DNA of 52,913 bases from an uncultured Propionibacteriaceae bacterium (GCA_936924635.1 CAKZHP010000050.1:1-52913), one strand, 5' to 3'; positions 16,320-25,873 are shown, counted from the first letter of the stretch. Numbers and translations: made by a program. The notes: generated by a model from the sequence alone, not told the origin.

Positions 16320-18350
16320 GTGAACTTCTTCTCCGCGTACGCCCAGGGGTTCGCCCGGGTCGCCGCCTGCACCGTGCCCGTCGCCATCGCCGACCCCGCG
16401 ACGAACGCCCAGAGCGTGCTCGCCGTGGCGCGCGAGTGCTCCGACGAGGGGGTCGCGGTCGCGGTCTTCCCCGAGCTGTGCCTCAGCGGGTACGCGCTGG
16501 AGGACCTGCTGCTGCAGGACCCGCTGATCGACGCCGCGCTCGCCGCGGTGGAGACGGTGCGTAAGGCGTCGGCCGACCTGCTGCCGGTGCTCGTGGTGGG
16601 GGCGCCGCTGGTGTTCGAGGGGCGGCTGTACAACTGCGCGGTGGTGGTGCACCGGGGCAGGGTGCTGGGCGTGGTGCCGAAGTCGTACCTGCCGAACTAC
16701 CGCGAGTTCTACGAGCGCCGGCACTTCGCCGCCGGTGCCGGGGTCGAGGGCATGATCCGGCTGGGCGACGACGAGGTCCCGTTCGGGGCGAACCTTCTGT
16801 TCCGCGCCACCGACGTGCCCGGGCTGGTCGTGCACGTGGAGATCTGCGAGGACATGTGGGTGCCGGTCCCCCCGGCCTCGTACGCAGCCCTGGCCGGCGC
16901 AACCGTGCTCTGCAACCTGTCGGGCTCGCCGATCACCGTGGCCAAGGCGGAGGCGCGCAAGCAGCTGTGCAGCTCGGCGTCGATGCGGTGCCAGGCGGCG
17001 TACGTGTTCGCGGCCGCCGGGGAGGGGGAGTCAACCACCGACCTGTCGTGGGACGGGCAGACCATGGTGTTCGAGGGCGGGCAGATCATGGCCGAGACCG
17101 AGCGTTTCCCGTCGGGGGCCCGTCGGTCGGTCGCGGACATCGACCTCGACCTGCTGCGCCAGGAGCGGCAGCGGATGGGCACCTTCGACGACAACCGGCG
17201 CGAGGTCGGCCCGTACTTCGAGGAGATCGAGCTCACCCTCGACCCGCCGGCCGACGACATCGGGCTGCGGCGGCCGCTCGACAGGTACCCGTTCGTGCCC
17301 AACGACGCCGGGCGACTGGCGCTGGACTGCTACGAGGCGTACTCGATCCAGGTGTCCGGCCTGGAGCAGCGGCTGAAGGCGATCGGCAACCCGAAGCTGG
17401 TGATCGGCGTCTCCGGCGGTCTGGACTCGACGCAGGCGCTGATCGTGGCCGCGCGCGCGATGGACCGGCTGGGGCGACCGCGGTCGGACATCCTGGCGTT
17501 CACGCTGCCGGGGTTCGCCACCAGCGACCACACCAAGAACAACGCCATCGCGCTGGCGACGGCGCTGGGGGCGACGTTCGAGGAGGTCTCGATCGTGCCC
17601 ATGGCCGAGCAGATGCTGCGCGACCTCGGACACCCGTTCGCCGGCGGCCAGCCCGTCTACGACGTCACCTTCGAGAACGTGCAGGCGGGGTTGCGTACGG
17701 ACTTCCTGTTCCGCGCCGCCAACCAGCGCGGCGGCATCGTGCTCGGCACCGGCGACCTGTCGGAGCTCGCGCTGGGCTGGTGCACGTACGGGGTCGGTGA
17801 CCAGATGTCGCACTACACGGTGAACTCCGGCATCCCGAAGACGCTGATCCAGCACCTGATCCGATGGGTGATCGCCGAGGGGCTCTTCGACAAGGGCGTG
17901 AACGAGACGCTGCAGAGCATCCTCGACACCGAGATCACGCCCGAGCTGGTGCCGACCACCGAGGGCGAGAAGCCGCAGTCGACGCAGGCGACCATCGGCC
18001 CGTACAACCTGCAGGACTTCTCGCTGTTCTACACGCTGCGGCACGGGCTGCGCCCGACGAAGATCGCGTTCCTCGCCTGGCACGCATGGAAGGACGCCGG
18101 TGAGGGCGAGTGGCCGGCGGGGCTGAAGGAGGAGGAGAAGGTGACGTACGGGCTCGGGGAGATCCGCTCCTGGCTCGAGGTGTTCATCAAGCGGTTCTTC
18201 GGGTTCTCGCAGTTCAAGCGCTCCGCGCTGCCGAACGGGCCGAAGGTGGTCGCGGGCGGGTCGCTGTCGCCGCGTGGTGACTGGCGGGCGCCGTCGGACG
18301 GGAACGCCCGCATCTGGTTGGCCGACCTGGAGAACGTGCCGACGGAGTGA
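16320..18350 (+). CDS. nadE: Glutamine-dependent NAD+ synthase
   Basis: The 676-residue protein has a nitrilase-type glutaminase domain followed by an NAD synthetase domain, the size and order of the M. tuberculosis enzyme (~679 residues). The glutaminase triad is visible: Glu in AVFPELCLSGYALEDLL, Lys in GVVPKSYLPNYREFYERR and Cys in VHVEICEDMWVP. The synthetase P-loop is VIGVSGGLDSTQALIVAARA. It adenylates deamido-NAD+ and amidates it with ammonia channelled from glutamine, the last step of NAD+ synthesis. GTG 16320 (VNFFSAYAQGFARVAACTVP) aligns with the mycobacterial N-terminus; the frame is open upstream over the divergent yceI-type gene, which I discount. Confidence 0.95.
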   Translation: MNFFSAYAQGFARVAACTVPVAIADPATNAQSVLAVARECSDEGVAVAVFPELCLSGYALEDLLLQDPLIDAALAAVETVRKASADLLPVLVVGAPLVFEGRLYNCAVVVHRGRVLGVVPKSYLPNYREFYERRHFAAGAGVEGMIRLGDDEVPFGANLLFRATDVPGLVVHVEICEDMWVPVPPASYAALAGATVLCNLSGSPITVAKAEARKQLCSSASMRCQAAYVFAAAGEGESTTDLSWDGQTMVFEGGQIMAETERFPSGARRSVADIDLDLLRQERQRMGTFDDNRREVGPYFEEIELTLDPPADDIGLRRPLDRYPFVPNDAGRLALDCYEAYSIQVSGLEQRLKAIGNPKLVIGVSGGLDSTQALIVAARAMDRLGRPRSDILAFTLPGFATSDHTKNNAIALATALGATFEEVSIVPMAEQMLRDLGHPFAGGQPVYDVTFENVQAGLRTDFLFRAANQRGGIVLGTGDLSELALGWCTYGVGDQMSHYTVNSGIPKTLIQHLIRWVIAEGLFDKGVNETLQSILDTEITPELVPTTEGEKPQSTQATIGPYNLQDFSLFYTLRHGLRPTKIAFLAWHAWKDAGEGEWPAGLKEEEKVTYGLGEIRSWLEVFIKRFFGFSQFKRSALPNGPKVVAGGSLSPRGDWRAPSDGNARIWLADLENVPTE

Positions 18351-18398
18351 GGAGCCGGGGGGAGTCCACACATCCGGAATGATGTTTCAGATGACCTC

Positions 18399-18427
18399 TT
18401 GACGTGGAACGTCGTGCCGTTCAGAGT
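18399..18427 (+). promoter_or_regulatory. Candidate promoter of secreted beta-propeller gene
   Basis: TTGACG (18399-18404), 17 bases, CAGAGT (18422-18427). The -35 is consensus and the -10 weak. The leader to ATG 18463 carries GAGAGGA as ribosome-binding site. Confidence 0.4.
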
Positions 18428-18462
18428 GTGCGCATCCGTACTCTCTGAGAGGACTCATCCCT

Positions 18463-20451
18463 ATGCCCCGATGTCTCGTGGGTCGGTCGGGTCGCCTCGC
18501 TGCCGCTGCCGCGGCGGTCGCGATCGCGATCTCCACCCTCCCGGCCGCCACGGCCCAGACACTGCCCCAGCCCGAGGTCGCCGAGGCCGGGGAGATGCTG
18601 CCCAACGGCGGCTTCGACGCGGCCGACTTCTTCGCCAAGCCGATCGGCTGGGCGACGTCTGTCTCCGGCTCGGGCTCCGCCGCCACCGTCGTCTACCGGG
18701 CCGCCGACAAGACCGTCGGCCCCGGCTCCCTGGAGATCAAGAACGTGGCCGGCTCCGGCGTGACCGTCGCCGGGCGTCGCGAGGTGGCGACGGCCGGGGT
18801 GGCGTACACGCTGACCGGGCAGGCCAAGGTCGCCTCCGGCACCGGTGCGACGGTCATCCTGCGCTTCTACGACTTCAACAAGGCCGTGGTGGGCGAGGTG
18901 TCGTACACGCCGACCTCGGCGACGTTCGCCCCCTTCACGCTCACCGGCGTGGCGCCGGAGCGGGCCGACCTGGTCGCCGTGCTCATCTCCGGCACGACGG
19001 CGACCGCGGGCACCACGTACTTCGACGACCTCTCGATGCGGCCGGCCGCTCCTGCGTACGACCCGAAGCTGACCGGCCGGGAGCTGTTCCTCGACGACTA
19101 CCGCATCGAGTCGGCCAACGACGTGGAGCGCGTCGTCCACGAGGGTACGAAGCGACCCGACCCCGTGGTGCGGCCGGACAAGCCGTGGGAGATCAGCGCT
19201 TACACGTACGGGACGGTGCTCAAGCTCGGCGACGCCTACCGGCTCTACTACACCTGCTACAACGACGTGGCCCCGAACTACTACCTCTGCATGGCGCAGA
19301 GCAAGGACGGGGTGACGTGGACCAAGCCGAGCCTCGGGGTGTACGAGTGGAAGGGCTCCAAGGACAACAACATCGTGCAGGCCGGGGGCGGCACGATCGC
19401 GTACAACCCCGACGCGCCGCCGGAGCGTCGCTTCGCGCAGCTGTTCTTCAAGGGCGGCGAGGTCAACAAGACGATGGGTTACTACGCGAGCTTCTCCGCC
19501 GACGGCATCCACTGGGTGGACTTCGAGCCGGGCGTGCCGCGGCTGCTCGACGGTGACGTCAGCAACGTGACGTACGACCCCCGCACCAAGCGCTATATCG
19601 CGACCATCAAGAAGCGGATGTTCACGGCGGACACCTCCGGCTACGACCGGGCGGCATTCGTGTCCACGAGCCCCGACTTCGTCACGTGGTCGAACCCCCA
19701 GCTGGGTGTCATGGGCGACTTCGCCGACGACGGCGGTGCGTACGCCAAGGGCGGGCTGGAGTCGCAGATCTACGGGATGCCCGTGCTGCCGTACGAGTCG
19801 GCCTACATCGGTGTGCCGTGGGTGTTCGACATCCTGAACTTCACCTCGGGCCAGTTCAAGACCGCCGCCGACGGGCCGGTCACGCCCCAGCTGGCTGCCT
19901 CGCGTGACCTGCTGCGGTGGGAGCGGCCTGTCCGGACGCCGCTGATCGCGCCCAGCAAGGGCGGCGCCTGGGACGACGGTGCTCTCTACACGGCGTCGAA
20001 CGTGCTGGTCACCGACAAGGAGATCGTCATGTACTACGCCGGGTTCAACAACGGCCACGGCGGTGCCGAGCCCAACAACCCCGACCGCAACGTCCACCAG
20101 GGCATGACCGGCATGGCCACGTGGCGCCGCGACGGGTTCGCGTCCTTGACCAACATGTCCCGGCCCGGTGTGGGCGACGCCGGCCAGGTGATCACCAAGC
20201 CGATCGTGCTGTCGGGGTCGGAGCTGCGGCTCAACGCCGACGTACGCAAGGGCGGCCGCATCGTCGTCACCGTGCTCGACGCCAACGGCACCCCGATCCC
20301 CGGGTACGAGTCCAAGGACATCGAGGGCGACAAGCTCGACCAGGTGGTGAAGTTCAGCAAGGGTGAGAAGCTCGCCGAACTGACCGGCCAGACCGTGAAG
20401 CTGAAGTTCACGATCGTGAACGCCGACCTGTACAGCTACTGGGTCGCCTGA
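18463..20451 (+). CDS. Secreted glycosidase-like beta-propeller protein with N-terminal carbohydrate-binding-like domain
   Basis: The 662-residue protein has a signal peptide (Arg-rich start, LAAAAAAVAIAISTLPAATA, cleavage after TAQ or ATA). Residues ~45-195 resemble a CBM4/9-type jelly roll (NGGFD ... FDDLSM). Residues ~205-540 form a five-bladed-propeller-like region with ELFLDDYRIESANDVERVVH, YRLYYTCY, SKDGVTWTKPSLGVYEWKGS and SPDFVTWSNPQ, the style of GH32/GH43/GH130-like proteins in planctomycetes and actinobacteria. A small beta-rich C-terminal domain ends the protein. Enzymatic activity is not proven. It stands alone, with its own promoter and a strong terminator. Confidence 0.7.
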   Translation: MPRCLVGRSGRLAAAAAAVAIAISTLPAATAQTLPQPEVAEAGEMLPNGGFDAADFFAKPIGWATSVSGSGSAATVVYRAADKTVGPGSLEIKNVAGSGVTVAGRREVATAGVAYTLTGQAKVASGTGATVILRFYDFNKAVVGEVSYTPTSATFAPFTLTGVAPERADLVAVLISGTTATAGTTYFDDLSMRPAAPAYDPKLTGRELFLDDYRIESANDVERVVHEGTKRPDPVVRPDKPWEISAYTYGTVLKLGDAYRLYYTCYNDVAPNYYLCMAQSKDGVTWTKPSLGVYEWKGSKDNNIVQAGGGTIAYNPDAPPERRFAQLFFKGGEVNKTMGYYASFSADGIHWVDFEPGVPRLLDGDVSNVTYDPRTKRYIATIKKRMFTADTSGYDRAAFVSTSPDFVTWSNPQLGVMGDFADDGGAYAKGGLESQIYGMPVLPYESAYIGVPWVFDILNFTSGQFKTAADGPVTPQLAASRDLLRWERPVRTPLIAPSKGGAWDDGALYTASNVLVTDKEIVMYYAGFNNGHGGAEPNNPDRNVHQGMTGMATWRRDGFASLTNMSRPGVGDAGQVITKPIVLSGSELRLNADVRKGGRIVVTVLDANGTPIPGYESKDIEGDKLDQVVKFSKGEKLAELTGQTVKLKFTIVNADLYSYWVA

Positions 20452-20459
20452 CGGCACGT

Positions 20460-20496
20460 ACGGACGGCAGGGCCCGCGGAGGGTCCTGCCGTCCGT
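20460..20496 (+). terminator. Hairpin terminator
   Basis: ACGGACGGCAGG (20460-20471) pairs with CCTGCCGTCCGT (20485-20496), starting nine bases past the stop codon. Confidence 0.8.
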
Positions 20497-20623
20497 GCGC
20501 GTACGGAGGATGGCCAGCGCGCACGATGCCGTGAGGGGGAAGGCGCAGGGTGCGGACGACCACGGCTGTCGGCGCAGCCAGCAGCCGGCCGGAGACCTCA
20601 GCGGGCGGCATCGTCACCGCGAG

Positions 20624-21796
20624 TCACCCCACGGAGCGCAGGTACCTCCCGAAGTGCGGCACGGTGAACGCGACCCTGCCGCGCTCGCCGGAGTAGACCA
20701 GGCCCTTCTTGAGCAGCGCGTCCCGGGCGGGGGAGAGCGACTGGGCCGTGCGGTCGAGCAGGCGCGCGACCTCAGCCGTGGGCACCGATCCCTCGTCGGC
20801 ATCGGCCTCGGCCATCGCGCGCAGGTAGTCGCGCTCTGCGGGGGTGGCGCGCTCATACCGCGACCCGAAGAACCCGACGGCGAGCTCGGCCTCGGCGTCG
20901 GGCACCCCGACCCGTACGTCGTCGGGGCCGATCGGTGACGCGGGTGCCGCGTCCCAGACGACCTTGCCGTAGGCCTGCACGAAGTACGGGTAGCCGCCGG
21001 TGATCTCGTACATGGCGGCGAGCGCGTCCTCCGACCAGCTCACACCCTCGTCGGCTGCCGGCGACTCCAGCGCCCGGTCGGCGGCCTCGCGGCTCAGCCG
21101 GTCGATGCGGTGGTAGCGGAAGAGCCGCTCGCTGTACGACTTCGACGCCGACAGCACGGCCGGCAGGTGCGGCAGGCCGGCGCCCACGACCACCAGCGGC
21201 AGCCCCTGCTGCCCGATCTCGTGCACCGACGCGCAGAGCGCTGACACGTCGTCGGGCCCGAGGTCCTGCATCTCGTCGATGAAGACCGCGACGCCGCGCT
21301 CGCGGTCGGCGGCCAGGCCGGCGACGTCGGTGAGCAGCTCCACCAGGTCGATCTCGATGTCTCCGGAGTCGGCGCGCCCGGTGACGGTCGGCGCCATGAT
21401 GCCTGGCTGCCAGCGCTCGGCGGGCTTGGCTCCCTTGGGCGCGTCACGCTCGACGAACGCCTTCAGCACGCCCAGCACGTGAGCGGGGTCGGGATGGGCG
21501 AGCTCGCGTACGGCCATGTGCAGCGCGGCGCCCAGCGGGCGGCGGAGCCCCTGGTCGGGACGTGCTTCCAGCTTGCCCGTGCCCCAGCCGGCACGTACGG
21601 CCGACGAGCGCATGGCGTTCAGCAGCACCGTTTTGCCCACCCCGCGCAGCCCCGTCAGGATCAGCGAGCGCTCCGGCCGACCGCGGGCGATGCGTTCCAG
21701 CACCACGCCGAACTGCTCGAGCTGCTCGTCTCGGCCGGCCAGCTCGGGCGGCCGCTGGCCCGCGCCGGGGGCGTACGGGTTCTGCACCGGGTCCAT
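20624..21796 (-). CDS. AAA-type ATP-binding protein (Orc1/Cdc6-like architecture)
   Basis: The 390-residue protein has a Walker A SLILTGLRGVGKTVLLNAM near residue 48, Walker B RGVAVFIDEMQDLG near residue 165, a sensor-like LPLVVVGAGLPHLP, and a C-terminal winged-helix-like region (VARLLDRTAQSLSPARDALL, KKGLVYSGERGRVAFTVPHF). This is the layout of actinobacterial Orc1-like/ATPase_2 STAND-related proteins of unknown role. It probably acts as a nucleotide-dependent switch, perhaps DNA binding. ATG 21796 follows a TACGGT box by six bases. No partner gene adjoins it. Confidence 0.75.
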   Translation of the reverse strand: MDPVQNPYAPGAGQRPPELAGRDEQLEQFGVVLERIARGRPERSLILTGLRGVGKTVLLNAMRSSAVRAGWGTGKLEARPDQGLRRPLGAALHMAVRELAHPDPAHVLGVLKAFVERDAPKGAKPAERWQPGIMAPTVTGRADSGDIEIDLVELLTDVAGLAADRERGVAVFIDEMQDLGPDDVSALCASVHEIGQQGLPLVVVGAGLPHLPAVLSASKSYSERLFRYHRIDRLSREAADRALESPAADEGVSWSEDALAAMYEITGGYPYFVQAYGKVVWDAAPASPIGPDDVRVGVPDAEAELAVGFFGSRYERATPAERDYLRAMAEADADEGSVPTAEVARLLDRTAQSLSPARDALLKKGLVYSGERGRVAFTVPHFGRYLRSVG

Positions 21797-21802
21797 GCTC
21801 GG

Positions 21803-21808
21803 ACCGTA
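21803..21808 (-). promoter_or_regulatory. -10 box TACGGT, leaderless start of ATPase gene
   Basis: TACGGT on the minus strand ends six bases before ATG 21796. Confidence 0.5.
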
Positions 21809-22023
21809 TCCGGCCCTCTAGGGATTTCCCGATAACGGCGAAGAGTGTCGCAGAGACGTCCCTCGCAGAAATGGATGAAAGTTTCCTGAGGATCTGTCAG
21901 GAGACTCTCAGATTCAGTCCTCCGGGTATCCACATGAGAACCCCCACACGCAAGACCACGGCGGGGTCGCGGCTTGCTTCACTGTCCGCACCCGGGCCCC
22001 CGCCCCGAGATCTCAGGAGTGTC

Positions 22024-24273
22024 GTGACCGAGACAGCCCCGCCCGCCGCGCCCGAGAGCGGCAACCGCAGAACCGTCTTGACCGCCGCACTCTTCGGCGC
22101 GGCCGGCATCGGCGCGGCCGGAGCCGCGGTGGCCGCTCTGACAGCCGCCGATGGTGCCGGCTCCGCGGCCAGCACCGCCGCCGGAGCTCCGACGGCGGCC
22201 ACCTCCGCTGCGGGTGGCCTGCCCAGCAGCGCGCCGACCGCCGCCGCCAATACGGCCGGGCCGTCGGCCAGCGCGGCCGGCACGTCGACCGCCTCGAGCG
22301 CCACGCCTGCGGGGGCCGCTCCCGCTGCTTCCGTTGCGTCCCAGACCGCCACCCCGGCCAAGCAGCCCTCCCCAGGGGCTACCAGGATCACCGTCCCGAA
22401 GCAGGCCGCCGACGCCGCCGACCGCGACGAGAGCTTCACCCTGGCCGAGAAGCCCGCGACCGGTCCGAAGGAGTACGTCGACTTCACCCCGGTCGTCGAC
22501 ACCGCTCTGGAGGTCACCGCTCCTCAAGCGCCCACCACCTCGGCGCCAACCGCGTCGGCCGCCTCCTCTGAGGCGTCGCCTACGGCGGCTGCTCCCACCA
22601 GCACGCTCACCGCCGCCGGGGCCGCGACTGCCGGCCCGTCCGGTGCGGCGTCGTCCAGCCCCGCAGGTGTCACGGCCTCCCGGGTCACGTCTAGTCCGTC
22701 CGGTGCGGTCACCGCCGCAGGGGTCGCCACCGCTTCCGGCACGGTCAGCGCCAACGGGCGCCAGGGCTCCGTACTGATCACTGCCTCTGCCGCCCCTCGT
22801 GCCCAGTCGGGCATCGCCGGCGTGGCTATGAAGGCGGTGCAGCAGGCGACCGTGTTCGGCGCTGCCGGGCTGCTCAGCCCCGAGGAGGCCAAGGCCCACC
22901 TGCTGCGCCGCGCCACCTTCGGGCCCCGCAAGCAGGACCGCGCGGACTTCGACCAGATGGGGATCGACGCCTGGATCGACGCCCAGCTGAAGCCGATGGC
23001 CGACCCCACCGGTGACGCGATCGCCGCCCAGTTCAACCAGGCAGGCACATCCATCCCCCAGGTCGTGGGCTCGATCGAGCGCTACTCCTGGGACGCGCAG
23101 GTGGAGGCCGGCCAGATGGTGCTGGGGCGCTGGATCTTCTCCGGCCGGCAGCTCTTCGAGATCGTCGTCGACGTCTTCGCGAACCTGCTCAACTGCACGA
23201 TGCCGTCCGACTCGCTCTGGTCGTGCGGCCCCGACTACCAGCAGCAGGTCATCCGCAAGCACGCGTATGGCTCCTACACCGACATGCTGCTCGCCGCCAT
23301 GCGGCACCCGGCGATGCTGACATACCTCAACAACGACGAGTCCACCCGGGCCCACGTCAACGAGAACCTCGGCCGCGAGCTGCTGGAGCTGCACACGGTC
23401 GGCGTCACTGGCGGCTACACGGAGGCCGACGTCGTCGGCTCCGCGCGCATCCTGTCGGGCCGGACGCTCGACTACCAGCCGCAGCTCTACAAGTACGACC
23501 CGAGGCGCCACTACATCGGGGCCGTGAAGGTGATGGGCTTCTCCGACCCCAACACGGTGGCGGAGCAGGGCGAGGCGATGGGCGACCGCTACCTCACGTA
23601 CCTCGCGAAGCTCCCCGCCACGGCTCAGACGGTGGCGCGCAAGCTGGCCGTCCGCTTCGTGTCTGACAACCCGCCTCAGGCCCTGGTCGACCGCATGGCG
23701 CAGGCGTACCTCGACAACAACACGGCCATCGTGCCGGTGCTGCGCACGATGTTCGGCTCCCTCGAGTTCTGGGCGTCGGTGGGTCAGAAGACCCGTCGGC
23801 CGGCAGAGGACCTGGTGTTCTCCGCCCGCGTGCTCGAGATACCGATCGACGACCCAGCCACGGTCAAGAAGGGCGTCGCCGGCATGTACTGGCGGCTGTG
23901 GGACGCCGGGAACGCCCCGCTCCACTGGGCGCCGCCGAACGGCTATCCCGACGTGGTGGCCGCGTGGCAGTCCTCGGGGCAGGTGCTGCAGCGCTGGTCG
24001 ACGCACCGGGCGCTCGCGGGCGGGTGGTACGAGGGCATGAAGCCGACGGCTGCCATGGCCGAGCTCGCGCCGCGCGCCAACGAGACCGCCACCGCCTGGG
24101 TCGACCGCATCGGCCGGTACGTGGTCGGAGGGACCCTGCCGGCGAGCGCGCGCGCCGCCCTGGTCGAGTTCCTCGGTGTGCCCGCCTCGTCGGTCATCCC
24201 GTCGTGGCTGACGTGGAAGGGCGTCCACCTCGCCGCCCTCGTGCTCGACTCCCTCTACTGCCAGGCCCGCTGA
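22024..24273 (+). CDS. Secreted DUF1800 domain protein
   Basis: The 749-residue protein starts at GTG 22024 with a Tat-like export signal (GNRRTVLTAALFGAAGIGAA). Residues ~45-280 are a long Ala/Ser/Thr/Pro-rich linker. The DUF1800 domain follows: AHLLRRATFGPRKQDRADF, MGIDAWIDAQL, VNENLGRELLELHTVGVTGG and NGYPDVVAAWQSSGQVLQRW. DUF1800 proteins are almost always paired with DUF1501 proteins, as here (14-base gap). Their function is unknown; they are exported and may form cell-surface complexes. The repetitive linker gives weak alternative frames on both strands, which I reject. Confidence 0.87.
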   Translation: MTETAPPAAPESGNRRTVLTAALFGAAGIGAAGAAVAALTAADGAGSAASTAAGAPTAATSAAGGLPSSAPTAAANTAGPSASAAGTSTASSATPAGAAPAASVASQTATPAKQPSPGATRITVPKQAADAADRDESFTLAEKPATGPKEYVDFTPVVDTALEVTAPQAPTTSAPTASAASSEASPTAAAPTSTLTAAGAATAGPSGAASSSPAGVTASRVTSSPSGAVTAAGVATASGTVSANGRQGSVLITASAAPRAQSGIAGVAMKAVQQATVFGAAGLLSPEEAKAHLLRRATFGPRKQDRADFDQMGIDAWIDAQLKPMADPTGDAIAAQFNQAGTSIPQVVGSIERYSWDAQVEAGQMVLGRWIFSGRQLFEIVVDVFANLLNCTMPSDSLWSCGPDYQQQVIRKHAYGSYTDMLLAAMRHPAMLTYLNNDESTRAHVNENLGRELLELHTVGVTGGYTEADVVGSARILSGRTLDYQPQLYKYDPRRHYIGAVKVMGFSDPNTVAEQGEAMGDRYLTYLAKLPATAQTVARKLAVRFVSDNPPQALVDRMAQAYLDNNTAIVPVLRTMFGSLEFWASVGQKTRRPAEDLVFSARVLEIPIDDPATVKKGVAGMYWRLWDAGNAPLHWAPPNGYPDVVAAWQSSGQVLQRWSTHRALAGGWYEGMKPTAAMAELAPRANETATAWVDRIGRYVVGGTLPASARAALVEFLGVPASSVIPSWLTWKGVHLAALVLDSLYCQAR

Positions 24274-24287
24274 CCGAAAGAGCTCAC

Positions 24288-25649
24288 ATGACCACCACCC
24301 TCGGGTTCCGCCCGGCCGACTCGCTCCACCCCGACTGCCCCGACTGGCAGCGCCTCGGGCCCACCACCGCCGACGCGGGCGTCCGCGCCATGGCCGACGT
24401 GCACGAGCAGCGCGAGGCCGAGCGTGAGCGCGTCTGGTCGAAGGGCTTCACGCGCCGGCGGGTGCTAGCCGGCGGCATGGGCGTCGGCGTCGCCGCCGTC
24501 GGCTCCCAGCTGGTCACGACCCGGGTCGCGTACGGCGCCGGTTTGTCGACCGGGACCCTCGTCGTCGTCTTCCTGCGCGGCGGCATGGACGGGCTGTCGA
24601 TGCTGGTGCCGATCGAGGACCCGACGCTGCTCGCCGCCCGGCCGGGGGTCGCCATCCGCGGCGGGTCGCTCCTCGGCTTCGACCGCGGCTTCGGGCTGCA
24701 CCCGGCGCTCGCTCCGTTGCAGCGGTTCGTGAGCGGCGGTCAGCTGGCAGCGGTCCCGGCCATCTCGACGCCGAACCTCACCCGCAGCCACTTCCAGGCG
24801 CAGGACTGCCTGGAGCGTGGCGGCGCGGCGGGCAGCGGGGCGCAGAGCGGCTGGCTCGACCGGCTGCTGTCGGTGCTCGGCCCCGGGACCACCTTCCGCT
24901 CCATCGGCGGCGGTGCGGCGGCGCCACGGTCCCTCCTGGGCGCTGGGTCGCCGGTCATGATGCGCAACCTGAAGTCGTTCGCGATCGAGGGGACGGGCTC
25001 GCTCGACGGCGCGACGCGTACGGCGCTGGAGAAGCTCTACACCGGCCTCGACCACCCGATGTCGCGGCAGTCTCTGCTCGCCCTCACCGCCTCCGACACC
25101 GTCGGCAAGCTGAACGCGACGGAGGCGAAGCCGACCGACCGCGGGTACGCCGACACCGACTGGGGCAAGGCCCTGGCCGCCCTCGGCTCCCTGATCCGTA
25201 CCGGGCAGGGCGTTCGCGTGGCGACCGTCGACCTCGGCGGCTGGGACATGCACACGCAGATGGGGTCGGCCACCTCGGGTGACTTCTTCAACATGACCAG
25301 CGCGTTGGCGAACGGTCTGTCGGCGTTCATGAACGACCTCGGGCCCGCGGCCGCGAGCACCACCGTCGTGGTGATGAGCGAGTTCGGCCGTCGCGTGGAG
25401 CAGAACGCGTCGGGTGGCACCGACCACGGTCACGGTGGTGTCGCGCTCGTGCTGGGCGGTGGCGTACGCGGTGGGGTCAAGGGCCGCTGGGACGGGTTCG
25501 GCACCCTCGACGAGGGCGACGTGCCGGGCAGCAACGACTACCGCGACCTGCTCGCCGAGGTCTGCATGAAGCGCTTCGGGCTGACCCCGGCCGACATGGC
25601 CTCGGTGTTCCCGGGCTGGACGCCGACCGCCGTGGGGGCGATGGCCTGA
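24288..25649 (+). CDS. Secreted DUF1501 protein (sulfatase-like fold)
   Basis: The 453-residue protein has a Tat-type signal preceded by a ~45-residue N-region (FTRRRVLAGGMGVGVAAVGS). The DUF1501 features are VVVFLRGGMDGLSMLVPIED, FGLHPALAPLQRF, VDLGGWDMHTQM, VVVMSEFGRRVEQNASGG and DHGHGGVALVLGG. The family has an alkaline-phosphatase/sulfatase-like fold, but no activity is established. It is co-transcribed with the DUF1800 gene (14 bases apart) and the two products are likely co-exported. Decayed copies of its last ~70 bases follow the stop codon. Confidence 0.88.
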   Translation: MTTTLGFRPADSLHPDCPDWQRLGPTTADAGVRAMADVHEQREAERERVWSKGFTRRRVLAGGMGVGVAAVGSQLVTTRVAYGAGLSTGTLVVVFLRGGMDGLSMLVPIEDPTLLAARPGVAIRGGSLLGFDRGFGLHPALAPLQRFVSGGQLAAVPAISTPNLTRSHFQAQDCLERGGAAGSGAQSGWLDRLLSVLGPGTTFRSIGGGAAAPRSLLGAGSPVMMRNLKSFAIEGTGSLDGATRTALEKLYTGLDHPMSRQSLLALTASDTVGKLNATEAKPTDRGYADTDWGKALAALGSLIRTGQGVRVATVDLGGWDMHTQMGSATSGDFFNMTSALANGLSAFMNDLGPAAASTTVVVMSEFGRRVEQNASGGTDHGHGGVALVLGGGVRGGVKGRWDGFGTLDEGDVPGSNDYRDLLAEVCMKRFGLTPADMASVFPGWTPTAVGAMA

Positions 25650-25873
25650 TCCGGCCGGCATGGTTTCGGTGTCCGGGGGCCGGCCGCCGACCGCGGGGAC
25701 TGACCCCGACTGGCATCGCTTCGGTGGTCCTGGGCAGGGACGTCGATGATCGTGCCGGACCCTGGCCAGCAAGGACGGGCGTTCCCGGCTGGGGGCTCGA
25801 TGACCGTGGGCTGACCGGCGGCGTGACCGATGTTCCCGGGCGAGACGGCGACCACCGTGGGGCCGTGGCCTGG
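25579..25873 (+). repeat. Decayed tandem copies of the DUF1501 gene end
   Basis: The gene's last 71 bases (25579-25649, ending GGGGGCGATGGCCTGA) recur downstream in degenerate form. The clearest copy is 25809-25873, which shares GGCTGACC, GATGTTCCCGGGC, GACGGCGACC and GTGGCCTGG with the original. Weaker units lie at about 25646-25699, 25699-25767 and 25768-25810. This explains most of the 460-base gene-free stretch before 26113; nothing was recognised from 25874 to 26087. Confidence 0.6.

Noticed and set aside
18421..20457. 678-codon minus-strand open frame
   Set aside because: It mirrors the secreted propeller gene, which has a signal peptide, ribosome-binding site and domain motifs.
21979..24228. 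749-codon minus-strand open frame
   Set aside because: It mirrors the DUF1800 gene; low stop frequency is expected from the Ala/Ser-rich GC-rich linker.
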